This document shows positions 1 to 8,425 of a stretch of 64,000 nucleotides of DNA, piece after piece. Position 1 is the stretch's first letter; each line of letters begins with the position of its first letter. A program made the translations under genes and the position numbers. The notes under the pieces are model-generated. The model searched no databases and was not told the DNA's origin. It saw only the letters and a program-made list of their open reading frames with translations. Location: positions 108,995 to 172,994 of the forward strand of contig FR893522.1 of NCBI GenBank assembly GCA_000434035.1, written 5' to 3'. This DNA is from Clostridium sp. CAG:452. GTDB lineage: Bacteria > Bacillota > Clostridia > TANB77 > CAG-508.

Positions 1-464
1 TACATGCAAAAGCAGATATAGAGGCAAAAATTTGGTATTCAAAAAAAGAAAAAGTTTTTTTAAAACAGCAAATACAAGTTCCCACAGGTGCTACGGAAGA
101 AAAGTATACATTAAATATAAATAATTTTAAAATAAATTTTTATAAAACCCTTTCAAAATTTGAAAATTATGATACAATAAATGAGAATAAAAAATTAAAG
201 CTACTTTCTAATTTTTATTTACCGATAGAAATAATAAAAAAGACGAACTACGAGTACAAATACGAAGAGAAAATATATACGGAAGAAGAACTTGCAAAGC
301 TAACAGAAGAAAAAATAGAAAAAGACTTAGACGAAAAAGTATCACAAAAAGAAAACATAATAAACAAACAGACTAATATTTATCCAAACGAAGATTACAT
401 AGAGGTAGAAGTCATATATGAAGTGCTTGAAAACATCGGTAGCGAAGACAAGATAATATTTTAA
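1..464 (+). CDS. yqfD: Sporulation protein YqfD, C-terminal part
   Basis: This is the last ~153 codons of a protein whose start lies upstream; the frame is open from base 3 to the TAA. The fragment includes an EAKIWYS stretch, a lysine/glutamate-rich helix, and the ending IEVEVIYEVLENIG, which resembles the C-terminus of the YqfD/SpoIV-associated family of spore formers. YqfD is needed for sporulation in Bacillus and is usually encoded just upstream of phoH and ybeY. Here ybeY follows after one unrelated gene, which supports the call. The membrane-spanning N-terminal half is outside the window. The assignment rests on the C-terminal pattern and on gene order. Confidence 0.72.
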   Translation, partial: HAKADIEAKIWYSKKEKVFLKQQIQVPTGATEEKYTLNINNFKINFYKTLSKFENYDTINENKKLKLLSNFYLPIEIIKKTNYEYKYEEKIYTEEELAKLTEEKIEKDLDEKVSQKENIINKQTNIYPNEDYIEVEVIYEVLENIGSEDKIIF

Positions 465-480
465 AGGAATGGGTGGTAAT

Positions 481-1686
481 ATGGAACAAAGGAGCCTAAG
501 GGTCTTAGATACAAACAAAACATTTTTCTCAAAATTAACTAGCACAATTACAAAAATGCTTATACCAACAAAAGTAAGCATAAATGGAATGATGATTTCT
601 ATAAAAAGAAATAATTTAATAAAGGCATATTCAAATTATGAGGTTGCCGTAAAAGAAGACGATATAGATAAAAAAGATAGTCTATTTAAAAAATATGAAG
701 AAGCATATAGTTTATATCTAGAAGCAATAGACAAATATATAATGGATTCTGTATACAAAAAGGTTAAAAATAATACAGCATCAGAATTTGAAAAAAATGC
801 TCTTGCAAAATACTATATGGTAGTAAGCTTAAAACAAAATCAATATATAGAATATAAATATAAAAAGCAAGAATATTTACTTAAAGTAGATTACGAGTCA
901 GTGATAAACTTAAAAAAGCAATCTACAATAGATAAGTATAATGAGTTTTATGTTGCAAAAATGGACTCATTATATAAAGGACTTTTAAAAAATTATTCAA
1001 TACAATTAGCAGATACTGTAAGTAGTAAAGTAGAAGAAATAAACAATATATATACAAAAATATTTAAATGTTTAGAAGACTATATATCAGATATATTACC
1101 AATAAAAATGAGAATAAATAATGGTGAAGAATATAAAAATATTCTAAACGATTACGATAAATATGAAACAATGCAAGTAGGAAAACAAGACGAAAGAGAC
1201 ATTATAAGAAAACAAATGGTGCTATTAGGAATTAGTAGAGAATTATTTACACATAGTCTTCCACTAATTGCAGCAGAACAATGCTATATAAAACTATTGA
1301 AAGATACAAGAAAATTATTAGAAAAGCAAGAAAGCAAAGCTAAAAAAGAAAGGACATTTGAGCTTTTAATAGAACTAATAGAAGAATATAATATACGACT
1401 ACTATCTACAAAAGTATATTGGGACAAGCCAGAAGAAAGAGAAGAATATAAAAAGTTCTGGGCAAAATATAATGAAATTCAAAAAATAGAAAATGAAGAA
1501 GAAAAGAAAGAACAAAAAGAAATACTATTCTTAAAAAATGACTTAAAGAAACTAAACAGAAGTAAAAACAATTACAGTAAAGTAATAAAAATAATAAAAG
1601 AAAAATTAGTACAACAAGGAGCAATAAGACAAATAAAAAATACTTGTAAAACTATGGAGGGGAGCTATAAAAAGCAAGTAGCATAA
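481..1686 (+). CDS. Unknown coiled-coil-rich protein in the phoH position
   Basis: I do not recognise this 401-residue protein. It is very rich in Lys, Glu, Tyr and Asn, has no signal peptide or clear membrane segment, and is predicted by eye to be mostly helical with long charged coiled-coil stretches (roughly residues 45-160 and 300-400). A start at 481 is preferred over the ATG four codons earlier because a GGGTGG ribosome site lies just before it. It sits between yqfD and ybeY, the place normally held by phoH in Bacillus and Clostridia. A phoH P-loop is absent, so it is not a divergent PhoH. A hairpin terminator overlaps its last codons. Function cannot be inferred. Confidence 0.7.
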   Translation: MEQRSLRVLDTNKTFFSKLTSTITKMLIPTKVSINGMMISIKRNNLIKAYSNYEVAVKEDDIDKKDSLFKKYEEAYSLYLEAIDKYIMDSVYKKVKNNTASEFEKNALAKYYMVVSLKQNQYIEYKYKKQEYLLKVDYESVINLKKQSTIDKYNEFYVAKMDSLYKGLLKNYSIQLADTVSSKVEEINNIYTKIFKCLEDYISDILPIKMRINNGEEYKNILNDYDKYETMQVGKQDERDIIRKQMVLLGISRELFTHSLPLIAAEQCYIKLLKDTRKLLEKQESKAKKERTFELLIELIEEYNIRLLSTKVYWDKPEEREEYKKFWAKYNEIQKIENEEEKKEQKEILFLKNDLKKLNRSKNNYSKVIKIIKEKLVQQGAIRQIKNTCKTMEGSYKKQVA

Positions 1687-1698
1687 AGCTTGCTTTTT
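1669..1698 (+). terminator. Intrinsic terminator overlapping a stop codon
   Basis: AAAAAGCAAG pairs perfectly with CTTGCTTTTT across a 10-nt loop. The 5' arm lies in the last codons of the preceding gene and the 3' arm carries the short T run, so the TAA stop is inside the hairpin. It may reduce read-through into ybeY. Confidence 0.55.
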
Positions 1699-1711
1699 GT
1701 AAGATTACTAA

Positions 1712-2176
1712 ATGAAAGTTGTAGAAATAAATTTTTTGGATATAGAAGAAAATAAAGAATATGAAAACACAATAAACAAAGTAGTAGAAAAATGCTTTGA
1801 GGAAGAAAACTTGCAAAATAAAAATTTATATATAAATGTGATTTTAACAGATCCAAAAAACATAAGGGAAACTAATAAAAAATATAGAAATATCGATAAA
1901 GAAACAGATGTGCTATCATTTCCAATGTTTGAAAAAGATGAGATACCAAATATAGAAGGAAACATACCAGATGTATTAGGAGATATAGTAATATCAATAG
2001 ACAGAGTAAAAGAACAAGCAAAAGAATATGGACACAGCTTTGAAAGAGAATTATCATATATGGTTGTTCACGGATTCTATCATTTAATGGGATATGACCA
2101 TATGAAAGAAGACGAGAAGAATATAATGAGACAAAAAGAAGAAAATGTCTTAGAAAAATTAAAAATATTAAGGTAA
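1712..2176 (+). CDS. ybeY: Endoribonuclease YbeY (rRNA maturation)
   Basis: This is a 154-residue YbeY/UPF0054 metalloprotein, a usual length. The zinc site HGFYHLMGYDH (HGxxHLxGYDH) is intact near residues 120-130, and the DVLSFPM segment that precedes it in the family is present near residue 68. YbeY acts in 16S rRNA 3'-end maturation and ribosome quality control. No good Shine-Dalgarno sequence is seen before the ATG, so translation may depend on coupling or on a new transcript after the upstream hairpin. The next gene starts 11 bases after the stop, giving an ybeY-DUF3048 pair. The usual dgkA and cdd genes between ybeY and era are absent. Confidence 0.93.
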   Translation: MKVVEINFLDIEENKEYENTINKVVEKCFEEENLQNKNLYINVILTDPKNIRETNKKYRNIDKETDVLSFPMFEKDEIPNIEGNIPDVLGDIVISIDRVKEQAKEYGHSFERELSYMVVHGFYHLMGYDHMKEDEKNIMRQKEENVLEKLKILR

Positions 2177-2187
2177 GGGTGAAATTA

Positions 2188-3285
2188 ATGGGAAGAAGAG
2201 AAAAAACAAAAGCAAAAAATGCAAATGGAGTAAAAATATTAATAATAATACTTGTATTACTATTGATAGTTGCAGGAGTATTATTTGCATTAAAAGCATT
2301 AAAGAAAGGACAAGTAGAACAAGTTAATAATGGAGAAGTTCAACAAGAAGAGAAAGAACAACCAAAATTAAAAATAGTAAATCAAAATTCTAAATCTAGA
2401 CCATATGCAGTTATGATAAATAATAACCATGCAGCATGGCCACAATGTGGAATAGGTGATGCATATATAGTATATGAAATTGTTGCAGAAGGTGGAATAA
2501 CAAGAATGATGGCACTTTATAAAGACCAAGATACAGCAAAAATTGGTTCAATAAGAAGTGCAAGACATTATTTTATAGATTATGCAGAAGAAAATGATGC
2601 AATATTTGTACATTGGGGAGGAAGTCCACAAGCATATTCAAGACTAAATTCAATAGATTCAATAGACGGAATAGCACTAGAAGGATCAGTATTCTTTAGA
2701 GATAAAACACTAAAAAGAGATTTAGAGCATACTGGATTTACTAGCATGAAAAATGTAAAAGAATATGCAGATAAAAAAGGTTACACAAGAGATACTAAAA
2801 AAGATTTATTATTAAATTACAGCATAGAAGATATTGACATGAGCAATATACCAAATGTTCAAACAGCAGATAGTGTAAGTATAAAATACTCAGATTATCA
2901 TACAACAAGCTATAAATATGATGCAGATAAAAAAGTATATTATAGAAGTATGGCAGGAAAGCCAAATGTTGACTTAGAAACAGGAGAACAATATACAGCA
3001 AAAAATATAATAGCATATGCAGTAGATAACTACACATTATCAGATGGAGAAAATAAAGGAAGACAAGATATAAAAAATATAGGAACAGGTAAAGGATATT
3101 ATATCTCAGAAGGAAAAGCAATTCCAATAACATGGGAAAAGAAATCACACAGTGAGCAAACAGTATATAAATACGAAAATGGAGAAGAATTAAAAGTAAA
3201 TGATGGAAATACATTTATACAAATCTATCCAACAACAGGATCAATAAGTATTAAAGCAAATGAAACAACACAAAACGCAGTATAA
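2188..3285 (+). CDS. DUF3048 (YerB-like) exported protein
   Basis: The 365-residue protein has a basic N-terminus, one hydrophobic segment (about residues 14-38, rich in I/L/V) and an extracytoplasmic domain. The segment RPYAVMINN followed by GDAYIVYEIVAEGGITRMMA and IGSIRSARHYF is characteristic of DUF3048, the family of Bacillus YerB. There is no lipobox Cys after the hydrophobic stretch, so it looks like a signal-anchor form rather than a lipoprotein. The ATG is chosen because AAGGGTGA precedes it; a GTG nine bases upstream is an alternative start. A strong terminator follows and separates it from era. The family has no firmly assigned biochemical role. Confidence 0.85.
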   Translation: MGRREKTKAKNANGVKILIIILVLLLIVAGVLFALKALKKGQVEQVNNGEVQQEEKEQPKLKIVNQNSKSRPYAVMINNNHAAWPQCGIGDAYIVYEIVAEGGITRMMALYKDQDTAKIGSIRSARHYFIDYAEENDAIFVHWGGSPQAYSRLNSIDSIDGIALEGSVFFRDKTLKRDLEHTGFTSMKNVKEYADKKGYTRDTKKDLLLNYSIEDIDMSNIPNVQTADSVSIKYSDYHTTSYKYDADKKVYYRSMAGKPNVDLETGEQYTAKNIIAYAVDNYTLSDGENKGRQDIKNIGTGKGYYISEGKAIPITWEKKSHSEQTVYKYENGEELKVNDGNTFIQIYPTTGSISIKANETTQNAV

Positions 3286-3298
3286 ATATATAAAAAGA

Positions 3299-3331
3299 GA
3301 CAAATTCAAATTTTTGAATTTGTCTTTTTTT
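3299..3331 (+). terminator. Intrinsic terminator after DUF3048 gene
   Basis: GACAAATTCAAA pairs with TTTGAATTTGTC over a short loop and is followed by seven T residues. Confidence 0.88.
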
Positions 3332-3388
3332 CTCTAAAAAAATATGATAAAATAATTGCGTAAAAACAAATAAATAAGCGAGGTAAAA

Positions 3389-4291
3389 ATGGAAAAATTT
3401 AAATCAGGATTTGTTTCAATAATAGGAAGAACAAATGTAGGAAAATCAACACTAATAAATAGCTTACTAGGAGAAAAAGTAGCAATAACAGCAAATAAAT
3501 CACAAACAACAAGAACAGTAATAAAAGCTATAATAAATAACAAAAATTCACAAATAATATTTACAGACACACCAGGAATACACAAACCAAAAACAAAATT
3601 AGGAACAACAATGAATGATAATGCGTGGTCAACAATTCCAGAAGTAGATATAATTTTATTTATAGTAGAAGCAACATCAAATGGTATTGGAAAAGGAGAC
3701 CAAATGATTTTAGAAAAGCTTAAAGAATCAAATAAAAAAGCAATACTAGTAATAAACAAAATAGATTTAATTGAAAAGGAAAAACTTCTAAAATTAATAG
3801 ATTTATATAATAAAGAATATAATTTTGTTGCAACGATTCCAATTTGTGCAACACAAAATGAAAACACGAATAAAATAATAACAGAAATAGAAAAAAATCT
3901 TCCAGAGGGACCAGCATATTATGATGTAGAAGAATATACAGACCAAACGGAAAGACAATTGGTGGAAGAGCTAATAAGAGAAAAAGCATTAAGATTACTT
4001 GACCAAGAAGTACCACATGGAATATATGCAGAAGTAGAAAAAATGAAATTAAGAAAAACAAGCAAAAATCAAGATATATACGACATAGAAGCAACAATAT
4101 ATGTTTTAAGAAAGTCACATAAAGGAATAGTAATAGGAAAAGAAGGAAGCATGTTAAAAAGAATAGGAACATATGCAAGACAAGACATTGAAAAAATGTT
4201 AGACACAAAAGTAAACCTAAAACTATGGGTAAAAATAAAAGAAGGTTGGCAAGATAATGACAGCATAGTAAAAAAATTTAAAAATGAATAA
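3389..4291 (+). CDS. era: GTPase Era
   Basis: This 300-residue protein has the standard Era length. The G1 loop GRTNVGKST is at residues 10-18, G3 is DTPG near residue 61, and G4 is NKID near residue 125. The C-terminal KH domain includes GKEGSMLKRIG. Era binds the 3' end of 16S rRNA and acts as a checkpoint in 30S subunit assembly, which fits with ybeY nearby. An AGCGAGG ribosome site precedes the ATG. yqzL and recO follow at short distance, as in Bacillus. There is no in-frame CGG codon. Confidence 0.97.
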   Translation: MEKFKSGFVSIIGRTNVGKSTLINSLLGEKVAITANKSQTTRTVIKAIINNKNSQIIFTDTPGIHKPKTKLGTTMNDNAWSTIPEVDIILFIVEATSNGIGKGDQMILEKLKESNKKAILVINKIDLIEKEKLLKLIDLYNKEYNFVATIPICATQNENTNKIITEIEKNLPEGPAYYDVEEYTDQTERQLVEELIREKALRLLDQEVPHGIYAEVEKMKLRKTSKNQDIYDIEATIYVLRKSHKGIVIGKEGSMLKRIGTYARQDIEKMLDTKVNLKLWVKIKEGWQDNDSIVKKFKNE

Positions 4292-4365
4292 ATTCATATA
4301 AAAAAACAAAAGATAAAATTAGAGGTAAAAGTACATATGCAAAAAGAAAAAAGGAAGTGTTTAAT

Positions 4366-4533
4366 ATGCTAAAACAAATTGCATGGAATACCTTTAAAAA
4401 TACAGGAGATATAAATATATATTTAGAATTAAAACAAATAACTAATATAGAAGAAAATATGAAAGTAGGAAATTATGAAACTATTGAAAGTAAAAGGAGT
4501 AGTAATTGCGGAAAAAATAGTATCAGACTTTGA
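4366..4533 (+). CDS. YqzL-family small protein
   Basis: The 55-residue reading frame begins MLKQIAWNTFKNTGDINIYL, matching the short YqzL family found between era and recO in Bacilli and Clostridia. An AGGAAG ribosome site precedes the ATG. Its last 20 or so codons overlap the start of recO in another frame, which suggests translational coupling. The overlap makes the exact C-terminus less certain; the conserved part is the first 30 residues. No function is established for the family. Confidence 0.72.
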   Translation: MLKQIAWNTFKNTGDINIYLELKQITNIEENMKVGNYETIESKRSSNCGKNSIRL

Positions 4534-5192
4534 TAAAATAGTTACAATACTAACACCAAATATACGGAAAAATAGAAGTTGCAGCAAAAGGCTCACGAAG
4601 ACCAAGGAGCCTTCTTCTTGGTGCAACTCAATTTTTGTGCTTTGGAGAATATCTTTTATATAAAAGTGGTAAAACATATAGCATAAATTCGTGCGAAACG
4701 ATAGAGATGTTTTACAATATTAGAACAGATTTGGACAAGCTACAATGTGCGTCAAACATAACAAAAATAGTAAATGAAGTAACAACAGAAAATCAAAATA
4801 CATATAGAGTATTGCAACTATATTTAAACACACTTTACACAATATCAGAAACAGACAAAAACTTAAGCCTTGTAACATCTACATTTGTATTAAGACTGCT
4901 ATCAATAATAGGATATAAACCAATAATAGAAGAATGCCAAAATTGCAAAACAAAAGATGATTTAAATTATTTCAGTTTTAAAGATAATGGACTAAAATGT
5001 AAAACATGTGGAAAATTAGACAAAGGAGCAATAGAAATAACAGACACAACAAAAGATGCAATAAGGTACATAATACTTGCCAATCCTAAAAAACTATTTT
5101 CATTTAACGTACCACAAGAAAGCATAAAAGAATTGCAAATAATTTCAAAAATATATTTACAAGAAAAACTAGAAAAAGAATTTAAACTATAA
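4475..5192 (+). CDS. recO: DNA repair protein RecO, with one CGG +1 recoding site
   Basis: The reconstructed 238-residue protein begins LKVKGVVIAEKIVSDFDKIV, the RecO OB-fold start. It continues after residue 31 with GKIEVAAKGSRRPRS and a C-terminal region with the zinc motif CQNCKTK...CKTCGK. RecO anneals strands and loads RecA in the RecFOR pathway. The frame changes by +1 at an in-frame CGG (4565-4567). Skipping the C gives Gly in the family pattern G-K-I/L. Without the shift translation stops about 32 codons later, giving a peptide of 62 residues. The rest of the gene is well conserved and open, so this does not look like a decaying pseudogene. It lies directly after yqzL, as in other Firmicutes. 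Confidence 0.9.
4565..4567 (+). other. CGG +1 recoding site in recO
   Basis: In-frame CGG A after codon ATA. Reading resumes in the correct frame at GGA (Gly31, G-K-I of the OB fold). Confidence 0.8.
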
Positions 5193-5211
5193 ATAAAATT
5201 CATAAAAATTC

Positions 5212-5240
5212 TTGCTAAATAAAATATATTAATATATAAT
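5212..5240 (+). promoter_or_regulatory. Sigma-A-type promoter of hpf
   Basis: TTGCTA and TATAAT are separated by 17 bases, about 34 bases before the hpf start. Confidence 0.65.
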
Positions 5241-5273
5241 ACAAATACAAACACTTTGAAGGGAGAGATTTTT

Positions 5274-5801
5274 ATGAACATAACAATAACAGGAAAAGAA
5301 GTAAAGGCAACAGATGCAATAAAAGATTATGTAGAAAAAAAGATGGAAAGAGTAGAAAAATATTTTGATGGAGATATAGATGTTTCTGTTACAATAAAAA
5401 CAGAGGGGACAGAACAAATAGCGGAAATGGCTGTTAAAGTAAAACAAGACTCATATAGAGCAGTAACAGCACACAAAGATATGTACGCATCAATAGATAA
5501 AGACATAGATATATTAGAAGGACAAATAAGAAAATGGAAAACAAAAAAAGATAAAGCAAATAAAGAAGATTCTATAAAAGCATTAAACAACTTACCAACA
5601 GAAGGAGCTGTAGAAAACGAAATAATAAAAACAATTTATTATGATTTAAAACCAATGACAGCAGAAGATGCAAAACTAAAATTACAAGAAAAACCACAAG
5701 ACAGATTTATAACATTTATAAATCAAGAAACAAACAAAGTAAATGTATTGTTTAAAATGAAAGATAACAAAAACTTTGGTTTAGTAGAACCAGAAGCATA
5801 A
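5274..5801 (+). CDS. hpf: Long-form ribosome hibernation promoting factor
   Basis: The 175-residue protein has the S30AE/RaiA fold at the N-terminus (ITGKEVKATDAIKDYVEKK at residues 4-22) and the C-terminal dimerisation domain of long HPF (IIKTIYYDLKPMTAEDAKLK, then RFITFINQETNKVNVLF). Long HPF joins two 70S ribosomes into inactive 100S dimers in stationary phase and sporulating cells. The ATG is chosen for its GGGAGAG ribosome site; an in-frame TTG lies six codons upstream. It has its own promoter and ends before a partial repeat and a hairpin shared with the convergent SASP gene. Confidence 0.95.
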   Translation: MNITITGKEVKATDAIKDYVEKKMERVEKYFDGDIDVSVTIKTEGTEQIAEMAVKVKQDSYRAVTAHKDMYASIDKDIDILEGQIRKWKTKKDKANKEDSIKALNNLPTEGAVENEIIKTIYYDLKPMTAEDAKLKLQEKPQDRFITFINQETNKVNVLFKMKDNKNFGLVEPEA

Positions 5802-5806
5802 TAGAT

Positions 5807-5857
5807 TATAGCATTTTTATATACTAGGAAATGAGAAATTTTCTAGTATATAAAAAT
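5807..5857. repeat. Partial, inverted copy of the 127-bp hairpin repeat
   Basis: TATAGCATTTTTATATACTA followed by GGAAATGAGAAA and TTTCTAGTATATA is the reverse complement of the first hairpin of the elements at 33731 and 57771, extended by the TGCTATA that follows it there. The other two hairpins are missing. Confidence 0.75.
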
Positions 5858-5861
5858 AAAG

Positions 5862-5888
5862 AAGGCAGGAACTTTAAGTTCCTGCCTT
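5862..5888. terminator. Hairpin between convergent hpf and SASP genes
   Basis: AAGGCAGGAACTT and AAGTTCCTGCCTT form a near-perfect stem. There is no long T run, but its location between convergent genes suggests a bidirectional terminator. Confidence 0.6.
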
Positions 5889-5951
5889 TATGTATAAATA
5901 CACAAAAGTAAAAACTAAAAATTCCTGCTAAAACTAAAATAGAATTAATAA

Positions 5952-6149
5952 CTATTTCATGTTATTTTCAGCTTGTTGGATTAATTTTTTAACCATGTTA
6001 CCACCTATTCTACCAGCGTCTTTTGCAGATATATCACCATTATATCCGTTTTTTAGGTTAACTCCAACTTCGCTAGCTACTTCATATTTGAATTTTTCTA
6101 ATGAAGCTTTTGCTTCTGGAACTAAAGTTTTACTTGAATTTGATGCCAT
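5952..6149 (-). CDS. Alpha/beta-type small acid-soluble spore protein
   Basis: The 65-residue protein contains the conserved core LEKFKYEVASEVGVNL, which includes the GPR protease cleavage region (K-x-E-x-A-S-E), and the second conserved block GGNMVKKLIQQAE. These proteins coat and protect DNA in dormant spores and are degraded at germination. A perfect AGGAGGTGA ribosome site precedes the ATG, consistent with very high expression in the forespore. The gene stands alone and converges on hpf. Sporulation sigma-G promoter elements were not identified with confidence. Confidence 0.96.
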   Translation of the reverse strand: MASNSSKTLVPEAKASLEKFKYEVASEVGVNLKNGYNGDISAKDAGRIGGNMVKKLIQQAENNMK

Positions 6150-6295
6150 TTCTTTTCACCTCCTAGGACTGAAATTAATCATTTAAAAGCAACATTTGCT
6201 TTTCAATAATTATGATGTACATAAAAAGATTTTTTAAACTAGAAATTTTTGTAAAAATTATTTGTATGTTGAAATTAAACAAATTGGTGTAAAAT

Positions 6296-6371
6296 ATGTA
6301 TATTGCAAAGCCTACGATGCCTTTGGGTCGTAAAGCATGTACATTGCAAAGTCTACGATGTCTCTGGGTCG
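6296..6371. repeat. Two tandem 35-bp direct repeats
   Basis: 6296-6330 and 6337-6371 share ATGTAnATTGCAAAG, then nCTACGATGnCTnTGGGTCG with four differences. They occupy the gap between SASP and the HAD gene. No protein-coding frame of known type was seen in this gap. Confidence 0.8.
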
Positions 6372-6392
6372 CCGAGGGCGGCGACCCCTACA
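6366..6392. repeat. GC-rich hairpin repeat, copy 1
   Basis: GGGTCGCCG pairs with CGGCGACCC over an AGGG loop, followed by CCTACA. The reverse complement of this element recurs at 14865 with one mismatch over 24 bases. Its base composition is unlike the AT-rich surroundings. Confidence 0.8.
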
Positions 6393-6455
6393 TCGTTTGC
6401 AACAAATCACACTCTCACATCAATTAAGCAAATTCTAATTTGTTGCAAAAAAATG

Positions 6456-6483
6456 TTGAAAATAGATTTGCTAATGATATAAT
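6456..6483 (+). promoter_or_regulatory. Sigma-A-type promoter of the HAD gene
   Basis: TTGAAA and TATAAT with a 16-base spacer, about 28 bases before the ATG. A CAAATTCTAATTTG palindrome lies just upstream (6429-6442). Confidence 0.55.
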
Positions 6484-6510
6484 AAAGAAAAAACAAAGGA
6501 GTAATTATTA

Positions 6511-7383
6511 ATGTATAAATTAGTAGCAATGGATATAGACGGAACTCTGTTGGATTCCTACGGAAATATCTCAAAAGAGAATATAGAAGCAATAAAAAAA
6601 GCAAAAGAACAAAACATAGAAGTGGTTTTAACATCAGGGAGAATGCCAAAAGCAATGTTAGCAATTGCAAGTGAAGCAAATGCTAATAACTATTTAATTT
6701 GTGGCAATGGAGCGATGATATATGATGTAAATAAAGAGAAGATAATTTATAACAATTATCTTTCAAAAAAGAAATTGCTTGAAATTATAAAAATATGTGA
6801 AGAAAATAGCATATATTATAATGTTTACACTAATGATGTTATTGTTACCAAATCTTTAAATTATAATCTGTTATATTATCAAAATGAAAACCTAAAAAAT
6901 CCAGAAGAAAAAAGAATAAAAATGTATATAACAGAAGATATATATAATTATGTGGAAAATTACACAGGAAATGACTTCTTAAAAATAACAATATGTGACA
7001 GCGATGAGCTTGTTTTCAAAAGTATAATAAACAAATTAAAATCAATAAAACAAGTAGATATTTTAGAAGTTTCTCATATGTCAAAAAAGATGATAAAACA
7101 TGGCTCACAAGAAATAGAAATAGCATATTTTTATACAGAAATAACAAACGAAAATGCAAATAAATGGACTGCAATAGAAAAATTGATAGAACACTTAGAA
7201 ATACAAAAAGAAGAGGTCGTTGCAATAGGAGATAATATAAATGATGAACCAATGATAAGAAATGCAGGTCTCGGAGTAGCAATGGGGAATGCATCTCCAT
7301 ATATTAAAAGTATAGCGAAAAAAGTAGTAGCAGATAACAATTCAAGTGGTGTAGCCGAAGCTATTAAAGACATTTTAAACTGA
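6511..7383 (+). CDS. Cof-type HAD phosphatase
   Basis: The 290-residue protein has HAD motif I DIDGTLLDS at residues 8-16 (nucleophile Asp8, acid Asp10), motif II in LTSGR near residue 50, and the late motifs GDNINDEPMIRNAG and GVAMGNA near residues 240-260. These and the inserted cap domain place it in the Cof/IIB subfamily. Members dephosphorylate sugar phosphates or flavin/pyridoxal phosphates, and substrate cannot be read from sequence. It is monocistronic, with its own promoter, and precedes the pilus operon without overlap. Confidence 0.92.
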   Translation: MYKLVAMDIDGTLLDSYGNISKENIEAIKKAKEQNIEVVLTSGRMPKAMLAIASEANANNYLICGNGAMIYDVNKEKIIYNNYLSKKKLLEIIKICEENSIYYNVYTNDVIVTKSLNYNLLYYQNENLKNPEEKRIKMYITEDIYNYVENYTGNDFLKITICDSDELVFKSIINKLKSIKQVDILEVSHMSKKMIKHGSQEIEIAYFYTEITNENANKWTAIEKLIEHLEIQKEEVVAIGDNINDEPMIRNAGLGVAMGNASPYIKSIAKKVVADNNSSGVAEAIKDILN

Positions 7384-7504
7384 CAAAACATTACAGTTAT
7401 ATTACAAAAATATTATTTTTAAATTACAACATTCTAATTTGTTGTTTTTACAGTGGAAATGTTATAAAATATAATAAAATACGAGTTATTAGGAGGAGTT
7501 AATT

Positions 7505-8395
7505 ATGGCAGTAAACCCAATGCAAAAGAAAGCAAGAAATTCATTCTTACTAGGAATGATAATCACACTTATTGTGTGTGCAATAATAGGAGTTATACTT
7601 TATATTGCGGTAATAGGACCAGAAAATAAAGCAAGTAAAGAAAAAGGAACAGCAACAAAAGCATATGCTTTAAATAGAGACGTAAAATCAGGACAAGAGA
7701 TTACAGCTGATATGCTTAGCCCAATAAATACATATTCAAATTTAATACCTCAAAACTATATAGATTCAACAATATTAACAAGTGTAGAAAGTGGAAAAAA
7801 GGTAGTGGCTAAGGTAGATTTATACAAAAATACAATATTAACTGCAAGTACAGTAACAACAGAAGAAAATACTGTAACTAAAGATGTAAGAACAATGGAA
7901 TATAATATGCTAACATTACCAATAAATCTTACTATTGGAGATTATGTAGATATAAGAATAACATTTCCAGATGGACAAGATTTTATAGTAATAGCAAAGA
8001 AAGAAATAAAAAATATTCAAGGAAATACAGTTACATTTGATATGTCAGAAGCAGATATAGTAATGCTAAATAGTGCGATTGTTGAATCATATATAATGAA
8101 AGCTTCTAATATATACATTGCAAAATACGTAGAACCAGGAATGCAAGAAAAAGCTGCAAATACATATGTGCCAACAGCAGAAGTTATAAGATTAATTGAA
8201 ACTGACAGCAACATTGTATCTACAGCAAAAAATGAATTAACATCAAGATTTGATGCTAATATAAGAAGCCAAATGAATTCAACTGTTAACCAATATTCAG
8301 AGCAAGGATTAACAAATGTAGAAGAAGGAATACAAAAACAAATAGAGGATGCTAAAAAAGCAAGAGAAGAATACTTATCATCATTAGCTCAATAA
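7505..8395 (+). CDS. CpaB-like SAF-domain pilus assembly protein
   Basis: The 296-residue protein has one N-terminal transmembrane segment (residues 14-37) and an SAF-like domain (ALNRDVKSGQEITADMLSPI at about residues 55-74). It also has the segment LPINLTIGDYVDIRITFPDG, typical of CpaB/RcpC proteins, which connect to the secretin or cell surface in Tad pilus systems. In a Gram-positive cell it would face the wall side of the membrane. The C-terminus is a charged helix. AGGAGG lies before the ATG. It is the first gene of a pilus-like operon reaching about 20.5 kb. Confidence 0.82.
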   Translation: MAVNPMQKKARNSFLLGMIITLIVCAIIGVILYIAVIGPENKASKEKGTATKAYALNRDVKSGQEITADMLSPINTYSNLIPQNYIDSTILTSVESGKKVVAKVDLYKNTILTASTVTTEENTVTKDVRTMEYNMLTLPINLTIGDYVDIRITFPDGQDFIVIAKKEIKNIQGNTVTFDMSEADIVMLNSAIVESYIMKASNIYIAKYVEPGMQEKAANTYVPTAEVIRLIETDSNIVSTAKNELTSRFDANIRSQMNSTVNQYSEQGLTNVEEGIQKQIEDAKKAREEYLSSLAQ

Positions 8396-8425
8396 AAAGA
8401 CAAGAAAAAAATAGGAGGCTTGCAA

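Noticed and set aside
2795..3214. Long minus-strand reading frames opposite real genes (here and at many other loci)
   Set aside because: They are rich in Leu, Phe and Ile as expected from antisense of AT-rich genes, and lack ribosome sites and known motifs.
4475..5192. recO as a decayed pseudogene
   Set aside because: Only one frame change is present, at CGG, and all other family motifs are intact; the same signature occurs in seven other genes.
6296..6371. Start of a CRISPR array (two 35-bp repeats)
   Set aside because: The copies are only six bases apart, too close for a spacer, and differ at several bases.
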